9,601 bases of DNA. Origin: Pseudomonadota bacterium. GTDB taxonomy: Bacteria; Bdellovibrionota_B; Oligoflexia; Oligoflexales; Bin106. The translations under genes and the position numbers were made by a program. A model generated the notes under the pieces. The model was not told where the DNA came from. It did not search any database and saw only the letters and a program-made list of their open reading frames with translations. Where the stretch lies: NCBI GenBank assembly GCA_026710525.1, contig JAPOQT010000316.1, forward strand, positions 1-9,601. The letters are read 5' to 3'. Each line of letters opens with the position of its first letter. The first letter of the stretch is position 1. Below, one piece after another: positions 1 to 6,568 of the stretch.

Positions 1-444
1 TTACTTTTTGATTCGATAACTACTTCGAATAGGGTAGACGTTTTTGAGTAAAATTACATCTGAAATGTCAAAGTCAGGATGAATATTAAAAAGTTATTAA
101 CTTGTATGATAGACAATCAGCCATTTGCTAGCACACCTGATTTTAGCAGTGTTTCCTAAGAAGTAAATTATGTCACAAGCCATAAGTGCTGAAACTTGTT
201 TCTATGTTTAGCTCTCATACGACACATTGGTCATAATAATTAAGGGGTAGAATACTGGATTGGTAAAGCTTTGCGTATTCGATTATAGATGACAAGAAAG
301 CAGCTAGGAGACACGTGGGCACCCTGACGACACGAGATCGAGTACACAGAATCTGTGATAATCATTGCTTTTTGATGGTTATTTACATCATAATATATAG
401 CATAAAAATCAATGAGGTGATTAATAAAATAGACATGGCTTATC

Positions 445-462
445 AGTACTAGGTCTAGTACT
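445..462. repeat. 18-bp palindrome, two 8-bp arms around GT
   Basis: The arms AGTACTAG and CTAGTACT are perfect reverse complements separated by two bases. No T-run follows directly on either strand (the nearest, TTTTT, begins 18 nt later on the plus strand), so a terminator is unlikely. A dimeric regulator site or a cruciform-prone relic is possible. No gene is close enough on the plus strand to assign a target. Confidence 0.5.
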
Positions 463-685
463 AAGTGGGATTGAGTCGGATTTTTGGGTGTGTTGTCACA
501 GCCCTACAGAGGGATGTGTATTTTATACCTATCATCCGCCCTCACCTGCTAAGAGAGCAGTACGGATACAGACCATGTTCTGGTTGTTATGGTGCTATTT
601 TATAACACATGAAAAATGTCATGAGTTAATGGGTGCAGATCTGGGTAACCTCTTCGGAGAGCTTCTCAACAACTTTACACTAACA

Positions 686-708
686 GGTGCATCCCTTGAG
701 AGTGCACC
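686..708 (-). terminator. Possible terminator hairpin after the outer-membrane protein gene
   Basis: On the minus strand GGTGCA and TGCACC form a 6-bp stem around an 11-nt loop, starting about 30 nt after the stop codon of the outer-membrane protein gene. The position suits a transcription end, but the sequence after the stem (TGTTAGTG) has no real U-tract. It may be a weak or Rho-assisted terminator, or only a 3'-protective hairpin. Confidence 0.3.
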
Positions 709-738
709 ATAACCTCAATGGACAATTAAGTCACAGCT

Positions 739-2304
739 TTACAGGGTGAAGAGCACACCTAATTCAAAGCCATAAGTATTTTCGAAGGATTGCCCCACAT
801 TTAAAGCATTGCCAGTAAAGAGGTAGCCGCCAGTGACTGAAAAAGTAAAGCTCTCTGAAAATGAGTACTCATATGTGAGGTCAACTTCGGTACCCAAGTA
901 ACGACCTTTGTAGCCAACCGGATATAATACTTCAGAGCCAAAGTCATAGTAATCATCGGGAGAGTTTTCTCCATTAAGGGGATTGTAATAAAAGTAAGAG
1001 TATACGTAATCAGGCATCTCTTTATCCATTAAGGCACCGATAACTTTACCTTGTAGCGTGCCATACACAGAATGTGTGTATGAATAGCTCCCCGCAAACA
1101 CATGAGCATTAACTATTCGATCACCCGAGTAAATACCATCAACATCGAGTTGTTCTGTTCTCATATTAAATAAAAGTAGAGCCGGCTTGAAATTCACATT
1201 CAAAGGAACGGTAGTAATCACAGTACTTCGTTTTGCTTCGTTTAAGAAACGATTTGTTCCCTTATAGTACCCATGCTCATCACCAGGGGAATAAATATAT
1301 TCAAGGGCTATTTCATAATCTTCATCTGTTTCATCTAAAGCTTCGCCATGCTCTACAACATTATCAGAGCCATGATCGTGGTCATCAGAATCCTCAGGTT
1401 CGCCGTCAGGCGCTGGGAAAGTAAATTTAAATGTCGTATAGAAAGCAAAAGAGCCAACACTCGCAAGTTTGTCAGCTCGGCCGCCATAGCTTTCCCAGGA
1501 GCTACCAGATGCTTGTCCCATTCGAAGCAGAGCCTCAGATTCCCAGGAAAGATTTTTCCAGTATAAGCCTGTGTGAATATCAAGATACTTGTCTTGTTGT
1601 TCACCAAAATCATGGGGGCTAGCTGAATTTAAATAAGCGAAGTAAAGAGTTACTTGCTTACTGAGTTGATGGATGCTATTTGTTTTTCGTTCGTCAAAGG
1701 AAATACTGGCAAAAAACTGTTGTAGGTCATCACCGTTGTTGTTGGGATCACCTTCACGTAATTTATCCACGCCTAAAGTAAACCCTAGTTGTTTGACGGT
1801 GCCGGTGTTTACTTCACACGAAATACCATCGAAGAGAGTTTGGGTGGCACTAAAAGGTTCGCTGGCGTCATTAAAGAACATACCGAGTCCGACATTTCTA
1901 GCTCTTCGTCCAGCATTAATTAAACATAATTTGGTTGAAGCTTCCACATAGACTTCCGACACTCGTGGAGTTAGGTCATTAAAAAAGTGAAAATCTGCTT
2001 CACTGTCTAACGGTCCGAAATCTTCGCCAAACAAAGGTGGTTCATCATGATGGGATAGACGAAGGTCCAAGTGCAAAGCCACTAAATCACCAGGTCGCAC
2101 CACAAAGTCGAGGGCAACGGGAAACTCTGTGGCTAAGTAGTCATCCGTAGCGTTAGCGCTAGAGTTATACACACCACCACTGAGTAAACCAACATACCCA
2201 GAGACATTAATAAAAGCACCGTAAGCTTGGGAGCTGCTTAGGATTAAGATCAATAGAATAGTCTGGGTTAGTTTTGAGATACATCTTGTCATCATTATTA
2301 TCAT
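739..2304 (-). CDS. Outer-membrane beta-barrel protein, porin-like, function unknown
   Basis: This protein of up to 521 residues is probably an outer-membrane beta-barrel. A Sec signal peptide is visible: R7/K11, a hydrophobic run at 16-22 and a likely cleavage site A27-Y-G29/A30. The mature part shows alternating short aromatic and hydrophobic strands separated by acidic loops, and ends YGFELGVLFTL like a closing barrel strand, although with Leu rather than Phe. The segment AGRRARNVGLGMFFNDASEP (131-150) recalls porins of the alginate-export kind, where an Arg-rich strand precedes a WGLG-like turn; that link is inference. Residues 299-330 form a very acidic, His-containing loop. The purine-rich AGATAGG abuts the first ATG, so M4 (ending at 2295) or M5 is a better spaced start. 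A porin or carbohydrate channel is plausible, but no substrate can be named. Confidence 0.75.
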   Translation of the reverse strand: MIIMMTRCISKLTQTILLILILSSSQAYGAFINVSGYVGLLSGGVYNSSANATDDYLATEFPVALDFVVRPGDLVALHLDLRLSHHDEPPLFGEDFGPLDSEADFHFFNDLTPRVSEVYVEASTKLCLINAGRRARNVGLGMFFNDASEPFSATQTLFDGISCEVNTGTVKQLGFTLGVDKLREGDPNNNGDDLQQFFASISFDERKTNSIHQLSKQVTLYFAYLNSASPHDFGEQQDKYLDIHTGLYWKNLSWESEALLRMGQASGSSWESYGGRADKLASVGSFAFYTTFKFTFPAPDGEPEDSDDHDHGSDNVVEHGEALDETDEDYEIALEYIYSPGDEHGYYKGTNRFLNEAKRSTVITTVPLNVNFKPALLLFNMRTEQLDVDGIYSGDRIVNAHVFAGSYSYTHSVYGTLQGKVIGALMDKEMPDYVYSYFYYNPLNGENSPDDYYDFGSEVLYPVGYKGRYLGTEVDLTYEYSFSESFTFSVTGGYLFTGNALNVGQSFENTYGFELGVLFTL

Positions 2305-2466
2305 CCTATCTTGAAGTTTGGTTAAAATACTTACCGCAATATAAAAACTCTGAGAATCACCGCTTTAACTACTATGAAATAAGTCACTATCCAAAGCAAC
2401 CAACAGAAGGTGCTAAAACACATGTAGCAGGGAATTTAATCACATTATATCAGTGGTTGTCAATAG

Positions 2467-2503
2467 AAAAAAAATGAAGGCGAAGTAAAACTAGCTATTT
2501 CGC
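2467..2503 (-). terminator. Rho-independent terminator of rny
   Basis: On the minus strand GCGAAATA and TACTTCGC pair as an 8-bp stem with one A-C mismatch around an 8-nt loop. Five bases then separate it from a run of eight T (A8 on the plus strand at 2467-2474). The 5' arm overlaps the last codons and the stop codon of rny (2495-2497), so the transcript ends almost immediately after the gene. This separates rny from the outer-membrane protein gene downstream, which should have its own promoter in 2305-2466. Confidence 0.65.
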
Positions 2504-4075
2504 ATAATCGATAAATTTGCTTTCCCGCAGGAGAGTCACCCGAACCATGCCAGGAAAAGTTAATTCTTCTTTGATTTGACTTGCAATTTTTTGGGAGAGA
2601 AGAGTCATGTTTGTGTCGGCAATGAGATCAGGGTCCACCATCACTCGAATGGCGCGACCAGCCTGAATAACAAAGGAGTTTTTCACCCCTTCAAACTGAT
2701 TAACCAAAGACTCCATTTCTTCTAGTCTTTGAATATAATTCTGAATATTTTCTTGCCGTGATCCTCTGCGCAATTCAGAGATCATATTAGCAGTATGTAG
2801 CACTATCGTAAGGACATCGCTTTCAACAAGATCATCTTCATGATGGTGGCGAATCGCTTGAACAATTTCCTCACTTTCCCCATAACGGGCACATAACTTA
2901 GCACCAATTTTAGCGTGATGTCCTTCCACCTCTTGTCCTACCGCTTTACCGATATCATGAAGCAGTCCGGCTCGTTTCGCCAGTCTCGGTTGAATACCGA
3001 TTTCCGTCGCTAAAATCCCTGCTATTTGACCTGTTTCCACACAATGAGCCAAGACTGATTGTTTACCAAAACTACGAAATCGGAGGTGCCCAAGGTAAGA
3101 GAGTAAGTCAGGGTGAAGGTTGGTCACCCCAATATCAATAGCGGCTTTTTCGCCATGATCTTTGAGGATTTGATCAAACTCTTGGGTGACTTTTTCCGCT
3201 GTTTCTTCTATTCTCGCTGGATGAATACGGCCATCTTCCATCAATCGTTCAATGGTAATTTTGGCAATTTCTCTTCGAATGGGATGAAAACAGGATAAGA
3301 TGACAGCTTCAGGTGTGTCATCGATAATCACATCAACTCCGGTAGTTTGCTCAATAGCGCGAATATTACGACCTTCTCGACCAATAATCCGCCCCTTCAT
3401 GTCCTCGTTAGGTAACGACACCACTGTTAGGGTCGCATCCCCCACATATTCACTCGCTTGTCTTTGTACCGACAGAGCAATGATATGCCTAGCTCTAAGC
3501 TTCGCCTTAGTAAGCATATCTTCTTCTATTTCTGCTAGTTTCTGTGCCGCTTCTTCTTTTGCTTGTTTTTCGAGAGAAGCTATGAGAGCACTGCGAGCTT
3601 CATCTCGAGACATTTCTGCTGTTTTTTGCAAAATAACTTGAGTTTCCTCGATTTTATCTTGAAGGTCCTTCAGTTTTTTCTGGTACTTTTTTTCTTGGGT
3701 ATACAATGTTGATTCTTTGTCATCAAGACTGCGTTCTCGTTGCATTAGGGCATCAGTTTTTTGATTAAGAACCGTCTCTTTTGCTCGAGTTTTTTCTTCA
3801 ATTTTTTGCACTTCCCCGCGTTTTTTTTTGGCTTCGACTTCAAACTGACGGCGTTGTTGTTTCGCTTTTGCTCGATTTTCTTCAATGGCTGACTTAATAA
3901 GTTGATCAGCTTCAGCACGGGCGGCACTAACAATTCTTTCAGATTCCACGCGGGCATCGGCGAGCAGACCTGTTAGTTTACGGCGGTGAAGGATGAGACC
4001 AAAGCCAACAAAGCCGGCAATGAGGGCAAGTAAGACAATAATAAGGTGATAAAGCTCCACAAGTGACACTCCCAT
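2495..4075 (-). CDS. rny: Ribonuclease Y, membrane-anchored endoribonuclease
   Basis: RNase Y starts mRNA decay by endonucleolytic cleavage at the inner face of the cytoplasmic membrane. The 526-residue length and full architecture match the family (about 520). There is an N-terminal membrane anchor (about 9-29), then a long Lys/Glu/Gln-rich coiled coil (about 35-190). A KH domain follows, with the GxxG loop G232-R-E-G235 in GRIIGREGRNIRAIEQ. The HD domain has H344, LLHDIGK with H373-D374, EGHHAKIG (386-387) and HHH at 410-412. The C-terminus RESKFIDYAK is typical. One oddity is N430 in TANMIS, where the family has AADA(I/L)S; that Asp is the second conserved acid of the HD superfamily. The Shine-Dalgarno is weak (AGGA about 14 nt before the ATG). 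The gene is monocistronic with its own terminator. Confidence 0.95.
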   Translation of the reverse strand: MGVSLVELYHLIIVLLALIAGFVGFGLILHRRKLTGLLADARVESERIVSAARAEADQLIKSAIEENRAKAKQQRRQFEVEAKKKRGEVQKIEEKTRAKETVLNQKTDALMQRERSLDDKESTLYTQEKKYQKKLKDLQDKIEETQVILQKTAEMSRDEARSALIASLEKQAKEEAAQKLAEIEEDMLTKAKLRARHIIALSVQRQASEYVGDATLTVVSLPNEDMKGRIIGREGRNIRAIEQTTGVDVIIDDTPEAVILSCFHPIRREIAKITIERLMEDGRIHPARIEETAEKVTQEFDQILKDHGEKAAIDIGVTNLHPDLLSYLGHLRFRSFGKQSVLAHCVETGQIAGILATEIGIQPRLAKRAGLLHDIGKAVGQEVEGHHAKIGAKLCARYGESEEIVQAIRHHHEDDLVESDVLTIVLHTANMISELRRGSRQENIQNYIQRLEEMESLVNQFEGVKNSFVIQAGRAIRVMVDPDLIADTNMTLLSQKIASQIKEELTFPGMVRVTLLRESKFIDYAK

Positions 4076-4134
4076 CTATGTTTTGCATTTCCTAGTCCTT
4101 TGGAGACAAATAGGGCTAAAGAAAGCAGGATTAG

Positions 4135-4603
4135 AAAGAAGTTTAGGAGCGTTGAGTAGGGTCTACGATAGTTGCCAGATTAACGGTGATCATCAAGATA
4201 CTGAATGATTCATAGAGTTAAAAATCACCAACGTCTCGAAGAGGGATGACAAACTATGAAAATCAGTATTCACAAATGACCTACAGATTAGCTGATAATA
4301 ACTCAGACGCGATTAAGGCATGGCGTTAATAAAACCAGCTACCATTAATTAAGAGGTGGTGTTCGTGGCGTGATTTTAAGGTGGTTCTCAGTTTTTTATG
4401 TTCACTAGCTTTTCTTTTGCTAAAAACAACCTAACAATCATTAGCGCTAATACACTGAATGGTAGTTAATCTTCACGACTCTAAAGAGGCAACACGAAAG
4501 CACCGTGGTGCTGTTTAATAAACAGGTTGTCACCGAATATGATTGTTGAGATTAACATCGACACCCAATTCCACCTATTGCCCTTTATATCCTAAACTTC
4601 TTT
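4135..4603. repeat. 469-bp segment bounded by a perfect 14-bp inverted repeat
   Basis: AAAGAAGTTTAGGA at 4135-4148 recurs as its exact reverse complement at 4590-4603. By rough expectation a 14-bp inverted match within about 550 bp is rare by chance, even allowing for AT bias. The arrangement resembles a miniature inverted-repeat element: short, non-coding and sitting in an intergenic space. I see no clear target-site duplication beside the arms and no transposase remnant, so the mobile-element reading is tentative. A long-range stem in a transcript is the alternative. Confidence 0.4.
4499..4525. repeat. Two adjoining palindromes downstream of pal
   Basis: AGCACC-gt-GGTGCT (4499-4512) overlaps by two bases with CTGTTTA-a-TAAACAG (4511-4525). 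Both are perfect apart from the centre. They lie 100-126 nt beyond the pal stop on the minus strand. The GC-rich one is followed on that strand by TTCGTGTT, a poor U-tract, so it could act as a weak terminator for pal. The AT-rich one, with a single central base, looks more like a dimeric regulator site than a hairpin. Confidence 0.4.
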
Positions 4604-4624
4604 ATGTAATAACAGTTCGATGAT

Positions 4625-5206
4625 TTAAAGGTTTTGATCCAAGGTAAATTCAACTCTTCTGTTTTGGGACCAGGCAAATTCATCATTACCAGCAACCGCA
4701 GGTGTTTCTTCACCATAAGACACGGTGGTGACCCTAGAACCATCAACACCCGCTGTGACCAAGTAGTTTTTCACGGAAAGCGCCCTTTTTTCACCAAGAG
4801 CTAAGTTATATTCCACGGTACCACGCTCATCACAATGGCCTTCGACTTTCACCGATGTCATTGGATTTTCATTTAAGTAGGTCACAAGCTTTTCTAACTC
4901 TAACTCAGCATCTGGCGTGACGGATGAGTCGTCAAAAGCGAAATAAATAGGAGATGCGCCCGTAAATGGTGCGGTGGTTTCTTCAACAAACTCAGGTTCT
5001 GTTGGCATATTCGCCTGATCACCGAGAACTTCTTCCATTTCTGGAAGTGACTCTTCAATTTCCACATCAATATCAGGTACTGGTGGCAAATCCATAACAA
5101 CTTCTTCCATTTCTTCTGGCTCATCTGGTGTTGTACAGAATGACACGAGGCAAGCTAAAGCAATGATTCCTAGTGATTTCGGTAATGACAGGAGTAACCG
5201 AAGCAT
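4625..5206 (-). CDS. pal: Peptidoglycan-associated lipoprotein (OmpA-family)
   Basis: Pal is a periplasm-facing outer-membrane lipoprotein that binds peptidoglycan and works with the Tol system in envelope integrity and division. The 193-residue protein has a hydrophobic lipoprotein signal. C24 in LVSFCTT is the likely lipidated Cys, although Phe at -1 is atypical; C19 is a poorer candidate. Residues 27-78 form an acidic, Pro-rich linker. The OmpA-like domain (about 85-193) starts PIYFAFDDSSV and carries VEGHCDERGTVEYN (121-134) with D126, then VSYGEETPAV and SQNRRVEF (180-187), the typical peptidoglycan-binding motifs. The start has a strong AAGGAGA 6 nt upstream. tolB, which commonly precedes pal, is absent; a truncated copy of pal precedes it instead. 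This copy is complete and presumably functional. Confidence 0.93.
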   Translation of the reverse strand: MLRLLLSLPKSLGIIALACLVSFCTTPDEPEEMEEVVMDLPPVPDIDVEIEESLPEMEEVLGDQANMPTEPEFVEETTAPFTGASPIYFAFDDSSVTPDAELELEKLVTYLNENPMTSVKVEGHCDERGTVEYNLALGEKRALSVKNYLVTAGVDGSRVTTVSYGEETPAVAGNDEFAWSQNRRVEFTLDQNL

Positions 5207-5469
5207 AATTCTCTCCTTGATTGAGGGTCTGGTAATAGTTAAAGATTCCTAAGATAAAAACTCGTTCATGACTGAAAAACGGGTTTTGTTAAACACAACG
5301 TAAATGGGTGACTTCCTTGTTCGCAAGTCCAAAAAAATAGAACAATATAAATGAGTTATGCTATTGATTTGCTAGTTTTCTCCATCTTATTGATTCTATA
5401 GTCAAGATTTAATTATGGCGCTCACAAACTTTAACATGTGCATTGTAACACATTTTATCCGGCTTATTT

Positions 5470-5859
5470 TTACCTCTGAAAGGAAATTTTACAACGACCT
5501 CTTACTTTCACGGATTTCATTAGATTGGTATTTAAGTGCATCGCAAGTTTTTTTAACTCTAACCTAGTATCTGATGTTGCTGATGAGCTATTAAAAGCGA
5601 AAGAAATAGGTGAGGTGACCGTAAACGGTGTGGTGGTTTCTTCAATCAACTCAAATTCCATTTCTGGAAGTGACTCTTCCATTACCACATCAATATCAGG
5701 CACTGGTGGCAAATCCATAACAACTTCTTCTATTTCTTCTATCTCATCTGATGTTGTGCAGAAGGATATGAGGCAAGTTAAAGCGATGATTCCTAGTGGT
5801 TTTGATAATAACAGGAGTAACCGAAGCATCAATAGCTCTTTGATTGGGGGTTTTGTCAT
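5470..5859 (-). pseudogene. Truncated second copy of pal
   Basis: This open frame encodes 129 residues or, from the start equivalent to that of pal (5829), 119. It keeps the lipoprotein signal (LISFCTT), the acidic linker with a fully conserved block EEVVMDLPPVPDIDV, and the first half of the OmpA-like domain. It ends shortly after VRGRC, where pal has VEGHCDERGT, and so lacks the Asp and Arg residues that bind peptidoglycan. A 36-bp in-frame deletion shortens the linker. The Shine-Dalgarno matching that of pal is weakened to AAAGAG, but a further ATG at 5857-5859 has AGGAAG seven bases upstream and would add MTKPPIKELL. It is best read as a pseudogene, though a short envelope lipoprotein without wall-binding ability cannot be excluded. 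Confidence 0.75.
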
Positions 5860-5873
5860 AGTTAAGCTTCCTA

Positions 5874-5903
5874 CTTATATAAAAGCTCGTTTATCACTAT
5901 CAA
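5874..5903 (-). promoter_or_regulatory. Possible sigma70-type promoter of the pal copy
   Basis: On the minus strand TTGATA (5898-5903) is followed after 18 bases by TATAAG (5874-5879), or after 17 by ATATAA, just before the AGGAAG ribosome site of the pal copy. The matching place upstream of pal reads TTTTCA with 16 bases to TATCTT, a weaker pair. That it lies within the duplicated upstream block supports a regulatory role. Confidence 0.35.
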
Positions 5904-5998
5904 ATGAGCATTGTTAAATACAACCTTAAACGGGTGACGCCACTGATTTTACAACCAAGCTTTCATTATGCCCTCACACTCTACATAAATAAGGTCAT

Positions 5999-6544
5999 TC
6001 ATTCAACATAAGACTCTATCGGGTCACAAGCACACACAAACTCCCGATCTCCTTTAGCATTGTCGATACGAGCTACAGCAGGCCAAAATTTTCGTTCTTT
6101 AACCCAAGGGAGAGGATAACATGCTTGTTTCGCTGAGTAGGGTTTATCCCACTCTAAGAGGGTCCACCAGGGATGAGGCGCCCCCTTCAAAGGGCTAGAT
6201 ATTAGTTCAACACGACCGGAAGTAATATCAATTATTTCATGGTGAATAGCCACCATAGACATGATAAATCGATTGATCTCAGCTAAGTCTTCACTTTCAG
6301 TAGGTTCAATCATTAAAGTGCCTGGAAGAGGAAACGATATGGTGGGCGCATGAAAGCCGAAGTCCATTAATCTTTTAGCAATGTCTTCAACGGTGACACC
6401 AGTTTGTTTTTGAATTTCTCGTAGATCTAATAAACACTCGTGGGCAACCATATTGCCTTCACCTCGATATAGTACCGGGAAATAAGGGTCGAGTTTGTTA
6501 GCCATATAATTAGCACTGAGTACCGCCACTTCAGAGGATTTTTT
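5999..6544 (-). pseudogene. gcvP: C-terminal part of glycine dehydrogenase, separated by a frame lesion
   Basis: This is the last part of the same gcvP that begins at 8911, and it lies in the same reading frame. The frame is open from the codon after the TAA at 6545-6547. It reads KKSSEVAVLSANYMA, then VAHECLLDLR, IAKRLMDFGFHAPTISFP and GTLMIEPTESE, all classical C-terminal GcvP motifs, and ends at the TGA at 5999-6001. No further stops or obvious decay are present. The first Val codon (GTG at 6527-6529) could be called as a start, but no ribosome site makes it a real one. Joined to the upstream part, the protein would be about 970 residues, close to the roughly 957 of E. coli. Confidence 0.85.
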
Positions 6545-6568
6545 TTAAACCTGGTGCGCCCATCAAGT
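6539..6568 (-). other. Pair of compensating one-base indels in gcvP
   Basis: The main frame runs SWMYIT and then hits TGA (6563-6565) and TAA (6545-6547). Reading the bases between in the next frame gives LMGAPGLKK, the sequence expected at this place (E. coli has MMGAEGLKQ). One base is therefore missing near 6563-6568 and one is extra in the A8 run (T8 on the plus strand, 6539-6546). The frame is restored afterwards. No reassigned stop codon explains it, because two different stops occur and the amino acids between them are wrong. Confidence 0.85.

Larger units (their letters stand above)
1..738. other. Gene-free stretch downstream of the outer-membrane protein gene
   Basis: No coding region, tRNA or rRNA can be supported here. 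The longest open frame (488-712, plus strand, GTG start) has no Shine-Dalgarno sequence, no recognisable domain and a composition that does not resemble the real proteins nearby. The stretch contains several short dyads: an imperfect stem at 11-30 (ATTCGA/TCGAAT), CACAGA-a-TCTGTG at 345-357, a near-perfect 18-bp palindrome at 445-462 and a GC-richer hairpin at 686-708. It may hold the 3' flank of the minus-strand outer-membrane protein gene plus decayed sequence, but I see no homology that identifies the ancestor. Confidence 0.6.
4076..4624. other. 549-bp spacer between pal and rny
   Basis: No gene is visible. The stretch should contain the 3' end of the pal transcript and the promoter of rny, but I cannot pick a convincing -35/-10 pair. 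It is rich in dyads: a 14-bp inverted repeat at its two ends (4135-4148 and 4590-4603), ATTAGCGCTAAT (4440-4451, perfect 12-bp palindrome), CTACCATT/AATGGTAG (4339-4346 and 4458-4465), and two adjoining palindromes at 4499-4525. This density suggests a small mobile-element relic or a structured transcript. Neither can be identified by family. Confidence 0.6.
4832..5938 (-). repeat. Tandem duplication of pal with its upstream region
   Basis: Unit A (4832-5312) and unit B (5491-5938) align over the 5' two thirds of pal and about 105 bp of upstream DNA. Over the first 58 residues the two proteins agree at 48 positions. Unit B lacks 36 bp in frame (pal residues 59-70) and everything after the GHC motif. 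The upstream parts share GTCACCC and the stretch around GTTGTxTTTAACAA. Similarity may continue further upstream (CAAGxTTT...ATTATG...CTCACA near 5403-5425 and 5956-5977), after a gap. The units have diverged clearly, so the duplication is not recent. Confidence 0.85.

Noticed and set aside
241..320. Possible tRNA because of a GATTCGA-like stretch
   Set aside because: The bases around GTATTCGATTA do not form a T-arm, and no acceptor or anticodon stem can be drawn.
488..712. 74-codon plus-strand open frame starting with GTG
   Set aside because: No ribosome site, no recognisable domain, Cys- and Trp-rich opening and no neighbour in the same orientation. It is most likely chance.
2274..2477. 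67-codon plus-strand open frame between the outer-membrane protein gene and rny
   Set aside because: It starts inside the signal-peptide codons of the opposite gene, lacks a ribosome site and overlaps the rny terminator. No family is recognised.
3300..3641. 113-codon plus-strand open frame
   Set aside because: It is the antisense shadow of the RNase Y coding sequence, with Ser/Ala-rich low-complexity translation.
5525..5917. 130-codon plus-strand open frame opposite the pal copy
   Set aside because: Its Ser/Ile-rich translation is the complement of the acidic linker codons; the minus-strand reading is clearly homologous to pal.
6563..6565. In-frame TGA in gcvP as selenocysteine or a reassigned stop
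   Set aside because: A TAA follows six codons later in the same frame and the intervening residues (WAHQV) do not match GcvP, whereas the shifted frame does.
6539..6568. Programmed ribosomal frameshift in gcvP
   Set aside because: Two separate opposite shifts would be needed within about 25 nt. No slippery site is obvious at the first one, and I know of no precedent in GcvP.
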